A stretch of DNA of 64,000 nt from Megalobrama amblycephala (taxonomy: Eukaryota; Chordata; Actinopteri; Cypriniformes; Xenocyprididae), in NCBI RefSeq assembly GCF_018812025.1, contig NC_063049.1:10607537-10671536 (forward strand). The letters run 5' to 3'. Positions within the stretch are counted from its first letter, which is position 1; the number at the start of each line of letters is the position of its first letter. This document shows positions 46,268 through 57,779 of this stretch, piece by piece. A program made the translations under genes and the position numbers. The notes below the pieces were generated by a model. The model was not told the origin of the DNA. It did not search any database and worked only from the letters and a program-made list of their open reading frames with translations.

Positions 46268-47270
46268 ATGAGGCTTTTATATATCGCTTTCATATGTACT
46301 ACTGTACACCCAAAGCTCTTTACAATCATATCAGGGGTCTCTCCTCATCCACCACCAGTGTGCAGCATCCACTTGGATGATGCGACGGCAGCAACAGTAC
46401 AAGGCCATTGGAAGGCCATTGGAGGGAATTTGGCCAGGACACCGAGGTTACACCCCTACTCTTTACGAGAAGTGCCATGGGATTTTTAATGACCACAGAG
46501 AGTCAGGACCTCGGTTTAGTGTCTCATCCAAAGGACGGTTATTGTTGCAGTAAAGTGTCCCCGTCATTATACTGGGGCATTAGGACCCACACAGACCATA
46601 GGGTGAGAAACCCCTGCTGGCCTCACTAACACCTCTACCAACAGCAAGCTAGTTTTCCCAGGAGGTCTCCCATCCAGGTACTAACCAGGCTCAGCCCTGC
46701 TGAGCTTCAGTGGGCAACCAGTCTTGGACTACAGGGTGATATGGCTGCTGGCCAAGGTGTATATTGCTCAGAGTGCGCTCTTGGTCTATTGCTAGTTGTC
46801 CCACACATCGTGCAGTGCCACAGCTTCCCTACTTCCCTGACCTGAAAGGGCAGCTTTTCCCTAATTGTACAGGTGGTTAAGGGTTTTCTGGATGCAGACT
46901 ACAACAGCCTGCGCTATTGGTACGTAGCTGGTCAGTCCCGCCCAGAGTGCTGCACCAGAGCTAGGAACCAATACGACAAAAAGGCCAATTCACTACAGAT
47001 TGTGTATTTTAAATAATTATATCTGGGCATTAGCTTTGCTTTGTCATTTAAAAATGTGATTGACTGTGTTTCGTTACAAATTTAACTATATTTCGAATTC
47101 CATTTAGCTTTTTTTTTTTTTTTTTTTTTTTATAAATAATTGTTTGTCTTTTTTTGGCAACCTAGGGTGTGGCCTGTGTCCCACCCACCACAACCTTACA
47201 GGACACACCCTAGTCCTAACTCCAAGTGCTCGCTTGGGGTGAACTGACAGCTTTGCCAAAATATGAATGA
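46268..47270 (-). repeat. Array unit 5 (short form)
   Basis: The 5S-like head is at 46655-46752. Nearly identical to unit 3, 2088 bp upstream, and shares the short-form deletion junction. Confidence 0.85.
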
Positions 47271-48360
47271 ATGAGGCTTTTATATATCGCTTTCATATGT
47301 ACTACTGTACACCCAAAGCTCTTTACAATCATATCAGGGGTCTCTCCTCATCCACCACCAATGTGCAGCATCCACTTGGATGATGCGACGGCAGCAACAG
47401 TACAATATCGCCAGTGCGCTCACAACACACACCAGCTGTAGGTTGAGAGGAGAGAGAGTTATAGAGCCAATTCAATGGATGAGGATTATTAGGCGGCCAT
47501 GATTGTTAAGGGCAAATGGAGGGAATTTGGCCAGGACACCGGGGTTACACCCCTGCTCTTTACGAAAAGTGCCATGGGATTTTTAATGACCACAGAGAGT
47601 CAGGACCTCGGTTTAATGTCTCATCCGAAGGATGGTTATTGTTACAGTAAAGCGTCCCCGTCATTATACTGGGGCATTAGGACCCACACAGACCATAGGG
47701 TGAGAAACCCCTGCTGGCCTCACTAACACCTCTACCAACAGCAAGCTAGTTTTCCCAGGAGGTCTACCATCCAGGTACTAACCAGGCTCAGCCCTGCTGA
47801 GCTTCAGTGGGCAACCAGTCTTGGACTACAGGGTGATATGGCTGCTGGCCAAGGTGTATAATGCTCAGAGTGCGCTCTTGGTCTATTGATAGTTGTCCCA
47901 CACTTTGTTCAATGACACAACTTCCCTACTTCCATGACCTGAAAGGGCAGGTTTTCCCTAATTGTACAGATGGTTAAGGGTTTTCTGGATGCAGACTACA
48001 ACAGCCTGTGCTATTGGCACATAGCTGGTCAGTCCTGCCCAGAGTGCTGCACCAGAGCTAGGAACCAATACGACAAAAAGGCCAATTCACTACGGATTGT
48101 GTATTTTAAATAATTATATTTGGGCATTGGCTTTGCTTTGTCATTTAAAATTGTGATTGACTGTGTTTCGTTAAAAATGTAACTATATTTCGAATTTCAT
48201 TTAGCATTTTTTTTTTTTTTTTTTAATAATTGTTTGTCTTTTCTTGGCAACCTAGGGTGTGGCCTGTGTCCCACCCACCACAACCTTACATGACACACCC
48301 TAGTCCTAACTCCAAGTGCTCACTTGGGGTGAACTGACAGCTTTGCCAAAATATGAATGA
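47271..48360 (-). repeat. Array unit 6 (long form)
   Basis: The SINE half resembles unit 4, 2086 bp upstream. The linker half is more diverged ('cactttgttcaatgacacaa'). The 5S-like head is at 47752-47849. Confidence 0.85.
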
Positions 48361-49449
48361 GTGAGGCTTTTATATATCGCTTTCATATGTACTACTGTCC
48401 ACCCAAAGCTCTTTACAATCATATCAGGGGTCTCTCCTCATCCACCACCAGTGTGCAGGATCCACTTGGATGATGCGACGGCAGCAACAGTACAATAGCG
48501 CCAGTGCGCTCGCAACACACACCAGCTCTAGGTCGAGAGGAGAGAGAGTGATAGAGCTAATTCAATGGATGGAGGTTATTAGGATGCCATGATTGGTAAA
48601 GGCCATTGGAGGGAATTTGGCCAGGACACCGGGGTTACACCCCTACTCTTTACGAGAAGTGCCATGGGATTTTTAATGACCACAGAGAGTCAGGACCTCG
48701 GTTTAGCATCTCATCCAAAGGACGGTTATTGTTACAGTAAAGTGTCCCCATCATTATACTGGGGCATTAGGACCCACACAGACCATAGGGTGAGAAACCC
48801 CTGCTGGCCTCACTAACACCTCTACCAACAGCAAGCTAGTTTTCCCAGGAGGTCTCCCATCCAGGTACTAACCAGGCTCAGCCCTGCTGAGCTTCAGTGG
48901 GCAACCAGTCTTGGACTACAGGGTGATATGGCTGCTGGCCAAGGTGTATAATGCGCAGAGTGCACTCTTGATCTATTGCTAGTTGTCCCACACATTGTTT
49001 AGTGCCACAATTTGCCTACTTCCCTGACCTGAAAGGGCAGCATTTCCCTAATAGTACAGGCGGTTAAGGGTTTTCTGGATTCAGACTACAACAGCCTGCG
49101 CTACTGGTATGTAGCTGGTCAGTCCCGCCCAGAGTGCTGCACAAGAGCTAGGAACCAATACGACAAAAAGGCAAATTCACCACAGATTTTGTATTTTGAA
49201 ATAATTATATCTGGGCATTAGCTTTGCTTTGTCATTTGAAAATGTGTTTGACTGTGTTTCGTTACAAATTTAACTATATTTCGAATTTCATTTAGCTTTT
49301 ACAAAAAATAAAAAAAATTAGTTTGTCTTTTTTTGGCAACCTAGGGTGTGGCCTGTGTCCCACCGACCATGACCTTACAGGACACACCCTAGTCCTAACT
49401 CCAAGTGCTCACTTGGGGTGAACTGACAGCTTTGCCAAAATATGAATGA
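48361..49449 (-). repeat. Array unit 7 (long form, no T tract)
   Basis: The 5S-like head is at 48842-48939. Where the other units have a T tract, this one reads 'acaaaaaataaaaaaaatta' (about 49300-49319), so the tract has been lost or replaced. Confidence 0.85.
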
Positions 49450-50541
49450 ATGAGGCTTTTATATATTGCTTTCATATGTACTACTGTACACCCAAAGCTC
49501 TTTACAATCATATCAGGGGTCTCTCCTCATCCACCACCAGTGTGCAGCATCCACTTGGATGATGCGACGGCAGCAACAGTACAATAGCGCAGTGCGCTCG
49601 CAACACACACCAGCTGTAGGTCGAGAGGGGAGAGAGTGATAGAGCCAATTCAATGGATGGGGGTTATTAGGAGGCCATGATTGGTAAAGGCGAATGGAGG
49701 GAATTTGGCCAGGACACCGGGGTTACACCCCTACTCTTTACGAGAAGTGCCATGGGATTTTTAATGACCACAGAGAGTCAGGACCTCGGTTTAATGTCTC
49801 ATCCGAAGGACGGTTATTGTTACAGTAAAGTGTCCCCGTCATTATACTGGGGCATTAGGACCCACACAGACCATAGGGTGAGAAACCCCTGCTGGCCTCA
49901 CTAACACCTCTACCTACAGCAAGCTAGTTTTCCCAGGAGGTCTCCCATCCAGGTACTAACCAGGCTCAGCCCTGCTGAGCTTCAGTGGGCAACCAGTCTT
50001 GGACTACAGGGTGATATGGCTGCTGACCAAGGTGTATATTGCTCAGAGTGCGCTCTTGGTCTATTGCTAGTTGTCCCACACATCGTTCAGTGCCACAGCT
50101 TCCCTACTTCGTTGACCTGAAAGGGCAGCTTTTCCCTAATTGTACAGGTGGTTAAGGGTTTTCTGGATGCAGACTACAACAGCCTGCGATATTGGTACGT
50201 AGCTGGTCAGTCCCGCCCAGAGTGCTGCACCAGAGCTAGGAACCAATATGACAAAAAGGCCAATTCACTACAGATTTTGTATTTTAAATAATTATATCTG
50301 GGCATTAGCTTTGCTTTGTCATTTAAAAATGTGTTTGACTGTGTTTTGTTACAAATTTAACTATATTTCGAATTTCATTTAGCTTTTTTTTTTTTTTTTT
50401 TTTTAAATAATTGTTTGTCTTTTTTTGGCAACCTAGGGTGTGGCCTGTGTCCCACCGACCATGACCTTACAGGACACACCCTAGTCCTAACTCCAAGTGC
50501 TCACTTGGGGTGAACTGACAGCTTTGCCAAAATATGAATGA
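49450..50541 (-). repeat. Array unit 8 (long form)
   Basis: The 5S-like head is at 49930-50027. Almost identical to unit 9 over its whole length; shared private changes include 'ctctacctacagc', 'gctgctgacc' and 'accgaccatgacc'. Confidence 0.87.
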
Positions 50542-51637
50542 ATGAGGCTTTTATATATTGCTTTCATATGTACTACTGTACACCCAAAGCTCTTTACAAT
50601 CATATCAGGGGTCTCTCCTCATCCACCACCAGTGTGCAGCATCCACTTGGATGATGCGACGGCAGCAACAGTACAATAGCGTCAGTGCGCTCGCAACACA
50701 CACCAGCTGTAGGTCGAGAGGGGAGAGAGTGATAGAGCCAATTCAATGGATGGGGGTTATTAGGAGGCCATGATTGGTAAAGGCGAATGGAGGGAATTTG
50801 GCCAGGACACCGGGGTTACACCCCTACTCTTTACGAGAAGTGCCATGGGATTTTTAATGACCACAGAGAGTCAGGACCTCGGTTTAATGTCTCATCCGAA
50901 GGACGGTTATTGTTACAGTAAAGTGTCCCCGTCATTATACTGGGGCATTAGGACCCACACAGACCATAGGGTGAGAAACCCCTGCTGGCCTCACTAACAC
51001 CTCTACCTACAGCAAGCTAGTTTTCCCAGGAGGTCTCCCATCCAGGTACTAACCAGGCTCAGCCCTGCTGAGCTTCAGTGGGCAACCAGTCTTGGACTAC
51101 AGGGTGATATGGCTGCTGACCAAGGTGTATATTGCTCAGAGTGCGCTCTTGGTCTATTGCTAGTTGTCCCACACATCGTTCAGTGCCACAGCTTCCCTAC
51201 TTCGTTGACCTGAAAGGGCAGCTTTTCCCTAATTGTACAGGTGGTTAAGGGTTTTCTGGATGCAGACTACAACAGCCTGCGATATTGGTACGTAGCTGGT
51301 CAGTCCCGCCCAGAGTGCTGCACCAGAGCTAGGAACCAATATGACAAAAAGGCCAATTCACTACAGATTTTGTATTTTAAATAATTATATCTGGGCATTA
51401 GCTTTGCTTTGTCATTTAAAAATGTGTTTGACTGTGTTTTGTTACAAATGTAACTATATTTCGAATTTCATTTAGCTTTTTTTTTTTTTTTTTTTTTTAA
51501 ATAATTGTTTGTCTTTTTTTGGCAACCTAGGGTGTGGCCTGTGTCCCACCCACCACAACCTTACAGGACACACCCTAGTCCTAACTCCAAGTGCTCACTA
51601 GGGGTGAACTGACAGCTTTGCCTAAATATGAATGAAT
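50542..51637 (-). repeat. Array unit 9 (long form)
   Basis: The 5S-like head is at 51023-51120. Nearly identical to unit 8, so these two arose by a recent one-unit duplication. The right end returns to 'acccaccacaacc', as in the older units. Confidence 0.87.
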
Positions 51638-52469
51638 GATGCATTTATATAGCGTTTTCATATGTACTACTGTACACCCAAAGTGCTTTACAATCATATC
51701 GGGGGTCTCTCCCCATCCACCACCAGTGTGCAGCATCCACTTGGATAATGCGACGGCAGCCACAGTATGATGGCGCCAGTGCGCTCACAACACACACCAG
51801 CTGTAGGTGGAGAGGAGAGAGGGTGATAGAGCCAATTCAATGGATGGGGATTATTAGGAGGCCATGATTGGTAAAGGCCAATGGAGGGAATTTGGCCAGG
51901 ACACCGGGGTTACACCCCTACTCTTTACGAAAAGTGTCATGGGATTTTTAATGACCACAGAGAGTCAGGACCTCGGTTTAATGTCTCATCCGAAGGATGG
52001 TTATTGTTACAGTAAAGCGTCCCTGTCATTATACTGGGGCATTAGGACCCACACAAACCATAGGGTGAGCATCCCCTGCTGGCCTCACTAACACCTCTAC
52101 CAACAGCAAGCTAGTTTTCCCAGGAGGTCTTCCAAAAGCTAATTGTACAGGTGGTTAAGGGTTTTCTGGATGCAGACTACAACAGCCTGCATTATTGGCA
52201 CGGAGCTGGTTTGTCCCGCCCAGAGTGCTGCACCAGAGCTAGAAACCAATAAGACAAAAAGGCTAATTCACCACAGTTTTGGTATTTTTAAATAATTATA
52301 TATGGGGTATTGGCTTCGTTTTGTCATTTGAAAATGTGTTTGACTGTGTTTCATTATAAATGTAACTATGTTTCGAATTTCATTTAGTTTTTTTTCTTAA
52401 ATAATTGTTTGTCCTTTTTTTGGCAACCTAGGGTGCGGCCTGTGTCCCACCCACTACGACCTTACAGGA
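51638..52469 (-). repeat. Array unit 10 (terminal, 5S head deleted)
   Basis: The most diverged unit. Its tail reads 'tgatgcatttatatagcgtt', closer to the usual SINE tail form. It breaks after 'caggaggtct' at 52132 and continues 'tccaaaagctaattgtac', so the 5S-like head and part of the linker are deleted. The array ends at about 52469, where unrelated DNA ('gttatgtcataac') begins. Confidence 0.83.
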
Positions 52470-52763
52470 CGTTATGTCATAACATCATTTCTACGTCATT
52501 GCACATGAGCAGAACTTTTCAGTATTGTTTTTCAATCCGATCAAGTGTTTACATGTTCTATCGAATGGATTAGAAAAAGTTTCCCTTATAATTTGGATAA
52601 AATTTTAATTGGATTTGGCTAATTCCTTCAGATTGATGTGATTATGCTAGTCGAGTTACAAACTCCAAGTTACAAAATGATTATTCGGGTCCATGTAAAT
52701 GCAGCTAACTTGTTCAAATCATTTGATTTGTGTTTACATTATGTAAATGTGGTTTTCAAAAGT

Positions 52764-53478
52764 AAAGGTACACTATGTAACTTTTGGTGCTTTAGAGGGT
52801 AATAAACAAAATTGCATGCCTCTTGCAGAAAAACATAATAGCCTTAGCTACTTGTCACTGTTTATGTATATGAGTCACAATAGCACTGGGCTAGTCCGCA
52901 GCGGTTGGCGTCCCTCTCGGTCTAAAATAGTTAGCCCCTTGTTCCCTATTATGTATAGAAAAGTATAATTTCATTTTTATATTTCATATTTCTATATTTA
53001 AAATTCTAAATTTAAAACACTAATTTCATAACATTATTCCTGCAACTGTAATTGCATAGTAAATGCATCTAAATAATAATAGTTTAATAATAGTAATAAT
53101 AAGAAATAGTCATTTCTGTCAATAATGCACATTGATTTTGCCCATTTACCAATTTCAGCACAATACCAAAGTACTATTTTAAATAAAGAAATAAGTATGA
53201 AAGTAATTTAACGGTGTTATACAGTATTTAGCTACTACAGTATGTAAAAACTCTATGTTTTTTTTTTTTTTTTAATAGTAATTAAGTAATTATAAGAGGG
53301 GTGGCATTTTTTCTCCCTTGAGCACCTGCCCCCCAAAATGTCTGTGTATTGCCCAGCTTATTAAAGGCTTAGTGATTTAGGTCAAAAACAATGGTGTGGA
53401 AGATGGATTTGGATGATGTACTCGCTCAGTACATAAATTCTGCAAATTTTGAACAAAAAAGTTATATAGTGTACCTTT
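52764..53478. mobile_element. MITE with 'aaaggtacactat' ends
   Basis: The left end 'aaaggtacactatgtaactt' is mirrored by the right end 'aagttatatagtgtaccttt'. TA flanks both sides. The interior is AT-rich, with no coding frame of note. A 37-bp direct duplication ('aactataacttatctgacaa'...) follows at about 53479-53541. Confidence 0.72.
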
Positions 53479-53545
53479 AACTATAACTTATCTGACAACT
53501 TACATAGAGTGTACCTTAACTATAACTTATCTGACAACTTATTTG

Positions 53546-54780
53546 TCAAATCTTACTTGTTAGTGACTCTTCTGGCATCTCTTGTCGTCTCATGCCTGCT
53601 TGTCTTGTAATTGCAGAGATATTATTTCGCACTTTCCACTTGCCTGAAGTCCTCATTGTGCAAATTTGTGTGGCCAAGAAATGAAAATTCCATTATGTCA
53701 TAATGTTTGAAGAAAATAAAAAAAAATATGTGCAGAAAACGCAAGTAATAAGCACCTGTGAAAGTGATACATAACGTCAAGAGACCGCCTTCAAAGTGAA
53801 CAACAGCGGAATATTCTAAGCGTTTTCTTTATAAAGGTTTCTACTGTGACGTCACATAGAAACAGGTCCCGCCCACATTTGGCGACAGAAACCATTAGCT
53901 CCTCCCATGAGTGCGCTGGCTGTTTACAGTTTGTCGTGTTTATCTCGTCGCTAGATCATATTTGGGTAAGAAATTAGTTCTTCTAAAGCTATTCAAGCAA
54001 GAACAGTGAGTGATTTTCAGTTTTTTTTATTCTCACTAACAGAATAGACAGCAGCATGCTACGTACATGCTATTTTGCGTTTCCCCCCAAAAGGCATCAT
54101 TTAGCTCACAATGCAATGCTTTTGAGAAACGCAGCCAAGGATGTGCTACAACACTACATTTGCATTTTTTTTTTCTGTGTGCGCTCAGAAAACTATTAGT
54201 TAAAACTAATATGGCTTTAAACAGCATGCAAATAATACAAACTTTCATGAGTGCCAATTCGCCACAGCAATGTCACGTGAGCGTGACCGCGATAGAGATG
54301 ATAATCAAAAACAAAGATGTTTGAGGCGGAGTAAGGAATCTTCCAGCTTCATGCATTACAAAAATTTGAAAGTATTAGTAGATATATATTAAGCAACAAC
54401 CTAAAACCGGCCTGTGTATACCTGCTAAAGTAAACTTTCAATTTTTATTTTTTATTTTTTTTGTAAAACTATTATATAACATTTTTCAAATGTATTTTAA
54501 ACAGTATTTCCCCCAGCTATTTAGGCAAAACATGACCCCCGCACTCCAGTCTCCATGGCAGCTTCACTCTCTGGTGACATATTTTTTTGTGGTCAGTTTA
54601 AAAATAAAATTGTTTGCTGCTCGAGTCCTGAAGAAAGTTGCTCAAAATGATAAGACATTTTTATTGTTGGCCACTGTTAATTATCCTCTAGCTGTGTTAT
54701 TCATTGTTGTCTGCTGTGTGTTGTTTTTCTCTCTGTTTGTGGTCAAAGGTGGATGATCTTGTCTTTTGAAGGCTGAATCC
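53546..54780. other. Intergenic DNA with a possible promoter
   Basis: A perfect cAMP-response-type palindrome TGACGTCA lies at 53847-53854, followed by 'gtcccgcccacat' and a CpG-bearing stretch to about 53965 with a possible donor 'gggtaagaaat'. This could be a first non-coding exon, or part of a dispersed repeat. Frames at 54036-54324 and 54490-54756 have no recognisable domain. Confidence 0.3.
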
Positions 54781-55314
54781 AGTATCCGACACCTGATTTG
54801 TCTGGCGAAGTGTTCCCTCTCAGCCACAAACATGAAATATATGGTAAGTCACCACACTAATCTCCTTTTTAATGTAAAATGCAGTCAGAAACACTTTATG
54901 ACATCAAAACTGTATTGCTGAACTGAAATACTTTGCAATTTCAGAAGTGTTTCAATAGAACTATGATGGGTTATTTTGGTATTTTTATATTTTGCTGGCA
55001 TAGTCAAAGGAAATTATGACCTAAGACTCAGTGAACAATCAAATGTCTGTTTTGCCCCAGATTTTAAGTTATTCTACATTGTCATTTACAGAATCAAAAA
55101 GTCTTGCTCTTTGTAGTACTCTTTAGGATGACTTCAAGACATTCTAATAAAATGAACAAATTTACAAAATTAATTTTGAACATTATTTAGTGGACTGATA
55201 GCAGTGTATTTTGTCTTTCAGCTCTGGGGTGAGCAATATCAACTTTTATTGAGGGACACACTCCTCCCAGTCTGCATGGGTCTTTGGGTCAGAAGTCGCA
55301 GTCGGTTCATCAAG
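54781..55314 (+). other. Two possible exons of an unrecognised transcript
   Basis: An ATG at 54832 gives ATG AAA TAT ATG directly before a donor GTAAGT (54844). The acceptor 'tgtctttcag' ends at 55221, and a 93-bp segment stays open in the same frame (31 codons starting LWGEQYQLLLRD) to a donor 'GTTTGT' at 55315. Both consensus sites and frame agree, but the peptide is only 35 residues. It is unrecognised, and splicing on to the kinase exon at 58771 would soon hit a stop. It could be a 5' untranslated region of the kinase gene, or chance. Confidence 0.25.
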
Positions 55315-55934
55315 GTTTGTACCTTAATGTTGGTCACATGACCAGCTCTGCCATGCATTTGTTACTCAAAAATAAAAAATAATAGTTTTCATTATTTGAA
55401 CCATTTCTTATCCCAAGACAGTAAACAAAAACTTGTTTGAAATAGAAATCTTTTCTAACATTATACATTTGTTTACTGTCATTTTTGAATGACACACATC
55501 TTTGCTGAATAAAAATATACATGGCATAAAAATATTTTTTTTTAACAAAAATCTATAAAGAAATCTTTATTAACCCAAACTTGAATAATGTATATGGCAT
55601 GCCAAAGGGAATTTCAAAGTGTTTATTTAGTTAATGTCTGACAACCAGTTCTCAACACATCAACTTTCAGGCATTAGCCTACAATGAGTTTTGTCCCAAT
55701 AGGAAGCTGATTTTAAAGGGGTACCTTACTGCTGGCAAAATGGGCCTTCAATAAAATTTGACATGAAAAAAATTTAAATCGGCACTACCTCTAGATAAAA
55801 CGCAGAAAAAAAAAGACTGTTGTCTTCCCTTTTGCCAAATAGGTTGGAAAACTTAAACACCCATAATGTACTGGGCGTGTTGCCGTCCAAGGCCTCTCCC
55901 ACCAGTCTGCTGTGGATACTGTGCAAACTGTATT

Positions 55935-56215
55935 AGCACATAATATATAGTAACATTTTTATTTTGTTGGTTCAACTTTAGACATTCTAGCTATAAGTAA
56001 CTTTGCAAATATGTCAACTAACTAGAGTATTAGTAGACTGTCTGATTAATATTTGCTAACACTTTATTTTTGATGGTCCCCCAACAGACATTCTACTGAC
56101 AATAAGCACCTTTTCAAGAACATGTCAACTTATTCTACTATCTCTAACCTAACAGTCTACTAATACTCCGATTAGAGATAGTTGACTTATAGTTGCAAAG
56201 TTAATATGCAGTTCT
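55935..56215. repeat. Interspersed repeat with 'cactttatttt' motif
   Basis: Two related halves share 'agacattcta', 'atgtcaact', 'tagtagactg'/'cagtctactaatac' and 'gctaacactttattttt', partly in inverted orientation. This resembles an abundant cyprinid MITE or satellite-like repeat. Confidence 0.5.
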
Positions 56216-57540
56216 GTCATGAAACTCTAGATGGTGCTAGCTAATAGGTCCTTAACTCAATCTGAGTTGAAACAGCTGATTGGTTCCTGCTGTATCAGTA
56301 GCCAATGAGCCCGCATGCTCAACCATTCAAATACTTTGTTGGCATTTGCTTTTGTTGCAGCACGCTTTCAGAAACACCTCCACCTTCCCCAGCTCCATCT
56401 GTATCAATGGATAATTCATGTATGCAATACTGTACAGCAGCAGCATGTCTGTTTATGTATTTGCAGTAGCAAGTCCCGTACTTGCTCTGCAGCAGCAATA
56501 ACAGCAGCAGTGTAGCAGATCTATTCCGCCCAGACCAAACATATCAACAATATTATATTCATTACCATGCTAAACACTCTGAGATTTGTCATGACAGAAA
56601 TTCTATCATCTAAAAAAATTATATCATTGTTTACTTACCCCCATGTCGGTCCAAAGTCAACAATTTTGAAGAATCTTTACGTAGCTCTTTTCCATACAAT
56701 GACTTTTCATAGTCACCATGTCTGTAAAGCTCAAAAAGGCCAAAAAAGGGCATTACAGTAACATGTTAAACCATGTTAAATAAACTACCATTCATGAAGT
56801 TAAAATGTGATATTTTACTCAAATTTTATGTGTATAAAAGTGAGTTGACGGTACAATGCGCTTGCCGAAGTATCGATGCTCTCGAGCCGCTGGTCCGGCA
56901 ATTTGACCGCAAGTATGCCAAGTTCTTCAGTTACTGTTTAAAAGTGACAACACAGTCAGGGCGGCAAGAAAGAGAGATTTAATTTTTTACTTACGTTTTT
57001 GGACAGTCGTTTGGAATTACTGCACTTATACTGCAGGTCTATATCAAGTTATCACCCCATTATTCTAAATCTAAAATAACTCCCTTCATAGCTAGTAGTG
57101 CCACTCCCACCCTGCCCCAACAGTTATGCTCACGTGCTATTGGAAATATGATAATTCCCATTTCTGAAGTCATGATTACGAGCTCATCGCATTCAAATTT
57201 CAAAATGGGAGGGCGTTCATGAAACTCGTATTTACGATAATTCTGAAAACACATGAAGGCAGTATTAGTGCCAGGGCAGGTGTTACCTCATATTGTGACA
57301 CTAGTCACTGTATTTTTTAAATAATTAAACAGTGTTTTGTCAAAGTTGATATTGTGGCTTTATATATGGTCAGACACTTGCATGAGTCCGACATTCCAAC
57401 AAAATCAAGCTCAAATGGAGTTTTTGACCAGTGAATGTCGGCAAGTGTTTTGCCTGCCATTAAAACTGCTTCACCGCATTATGTTTTCATCAACTTTTAT
57501 TTTAACTATGTGGCCGCTCAGCTTTTCTGTAGTTTGTCCA
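56216..57540. other. Intergenic DNA, no gene supported
   Basis: Frames of 60 to 70 codons here (56315-56515, 56567-56761, 56773-56982, minus 57060-57254) have no recognisable domain or splice structure. Confidence 0.35.
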
Positions 57541-57544
57541 AAAT

Positions 57545-57715
57545 CTCATATTATAAAATATATATTTTTTATTTTATTTAACCTTTATTTTACCAGGCAA
57601 ATTATTAAGAACATGTTCTTATTTTCAATAAAGGCCTGGCAGGAGAACAAAAAGACTCCTGAAAGACATACAGCCATACATTAAAATATACATACACCAG
57701 GAAAAAAAAAAAAAA
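57545..57715. repeat. Interspersed repeat fragment ('taacctttattttaccagg')
   Basis: The 'ttatttaacctttatttta' plus 'ccaggcaa' start and a downstream 'ggcctggcaggagaac' resemble a widespread fish repeat tail. An A run lies at 57700-57715. Confidence 0.4.
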
Positions 57716-57779
57716 ATCAGTTAAAACTTCAACAAAAGATGAAGTGCTATGCACAAGCTATTTAGGACAGTGTAATGAA

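Larger units (their letters stand above)
42133..52469 (-). repeat. Tandem array of ten SINE-based units
   Basis: Ten head-to-tail units repeat at 1003 to 1096 bp. On the minus strand each unit reads: a 5S rRNA-like head of about 97 bp, a SINE body of about 400-500 bp, a 'gaaagcgatatataaaagcc' tail, about 130 bp of linker, an A tract (T tract on the plus strand), then about 350 bp more linker. This is the structure of 5S-derived SINE3-like elements of fish joined to extra sequence and amplified as a satellite. Units come in two forms: a long one (about 1.08-1.1 kb) and a short one (about 1.005 kb) lacking about 80 bp of the SINE body. The conserved frames of about 75 codons in several units lie antisense to the SINE and are not credible genes. 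Confidence 0.93.

Noticed and set aside
42570..51120. Functional 5S rRNA genes
   Set aside because: Only the internal control parts and 3' half resemble 5S. The middle is diverged and the sequence continues into a SINE body, so these are SINE heads.
42317..52091. Family of about 75-codon frames repeated in the array (for example starting MIGKGEWREFGQDTG)
   Set aside because: They lie antisense to the SINE body, change length and start with each unit's indels and have no domain. The similarity reflects DNA repeat copies, not a protein family.
42133..52469. CRISPR-like or other immune repeat array
   Set aside because: The units are over 1 kb with no spacers of unique sequence, in a vertebrate genome.
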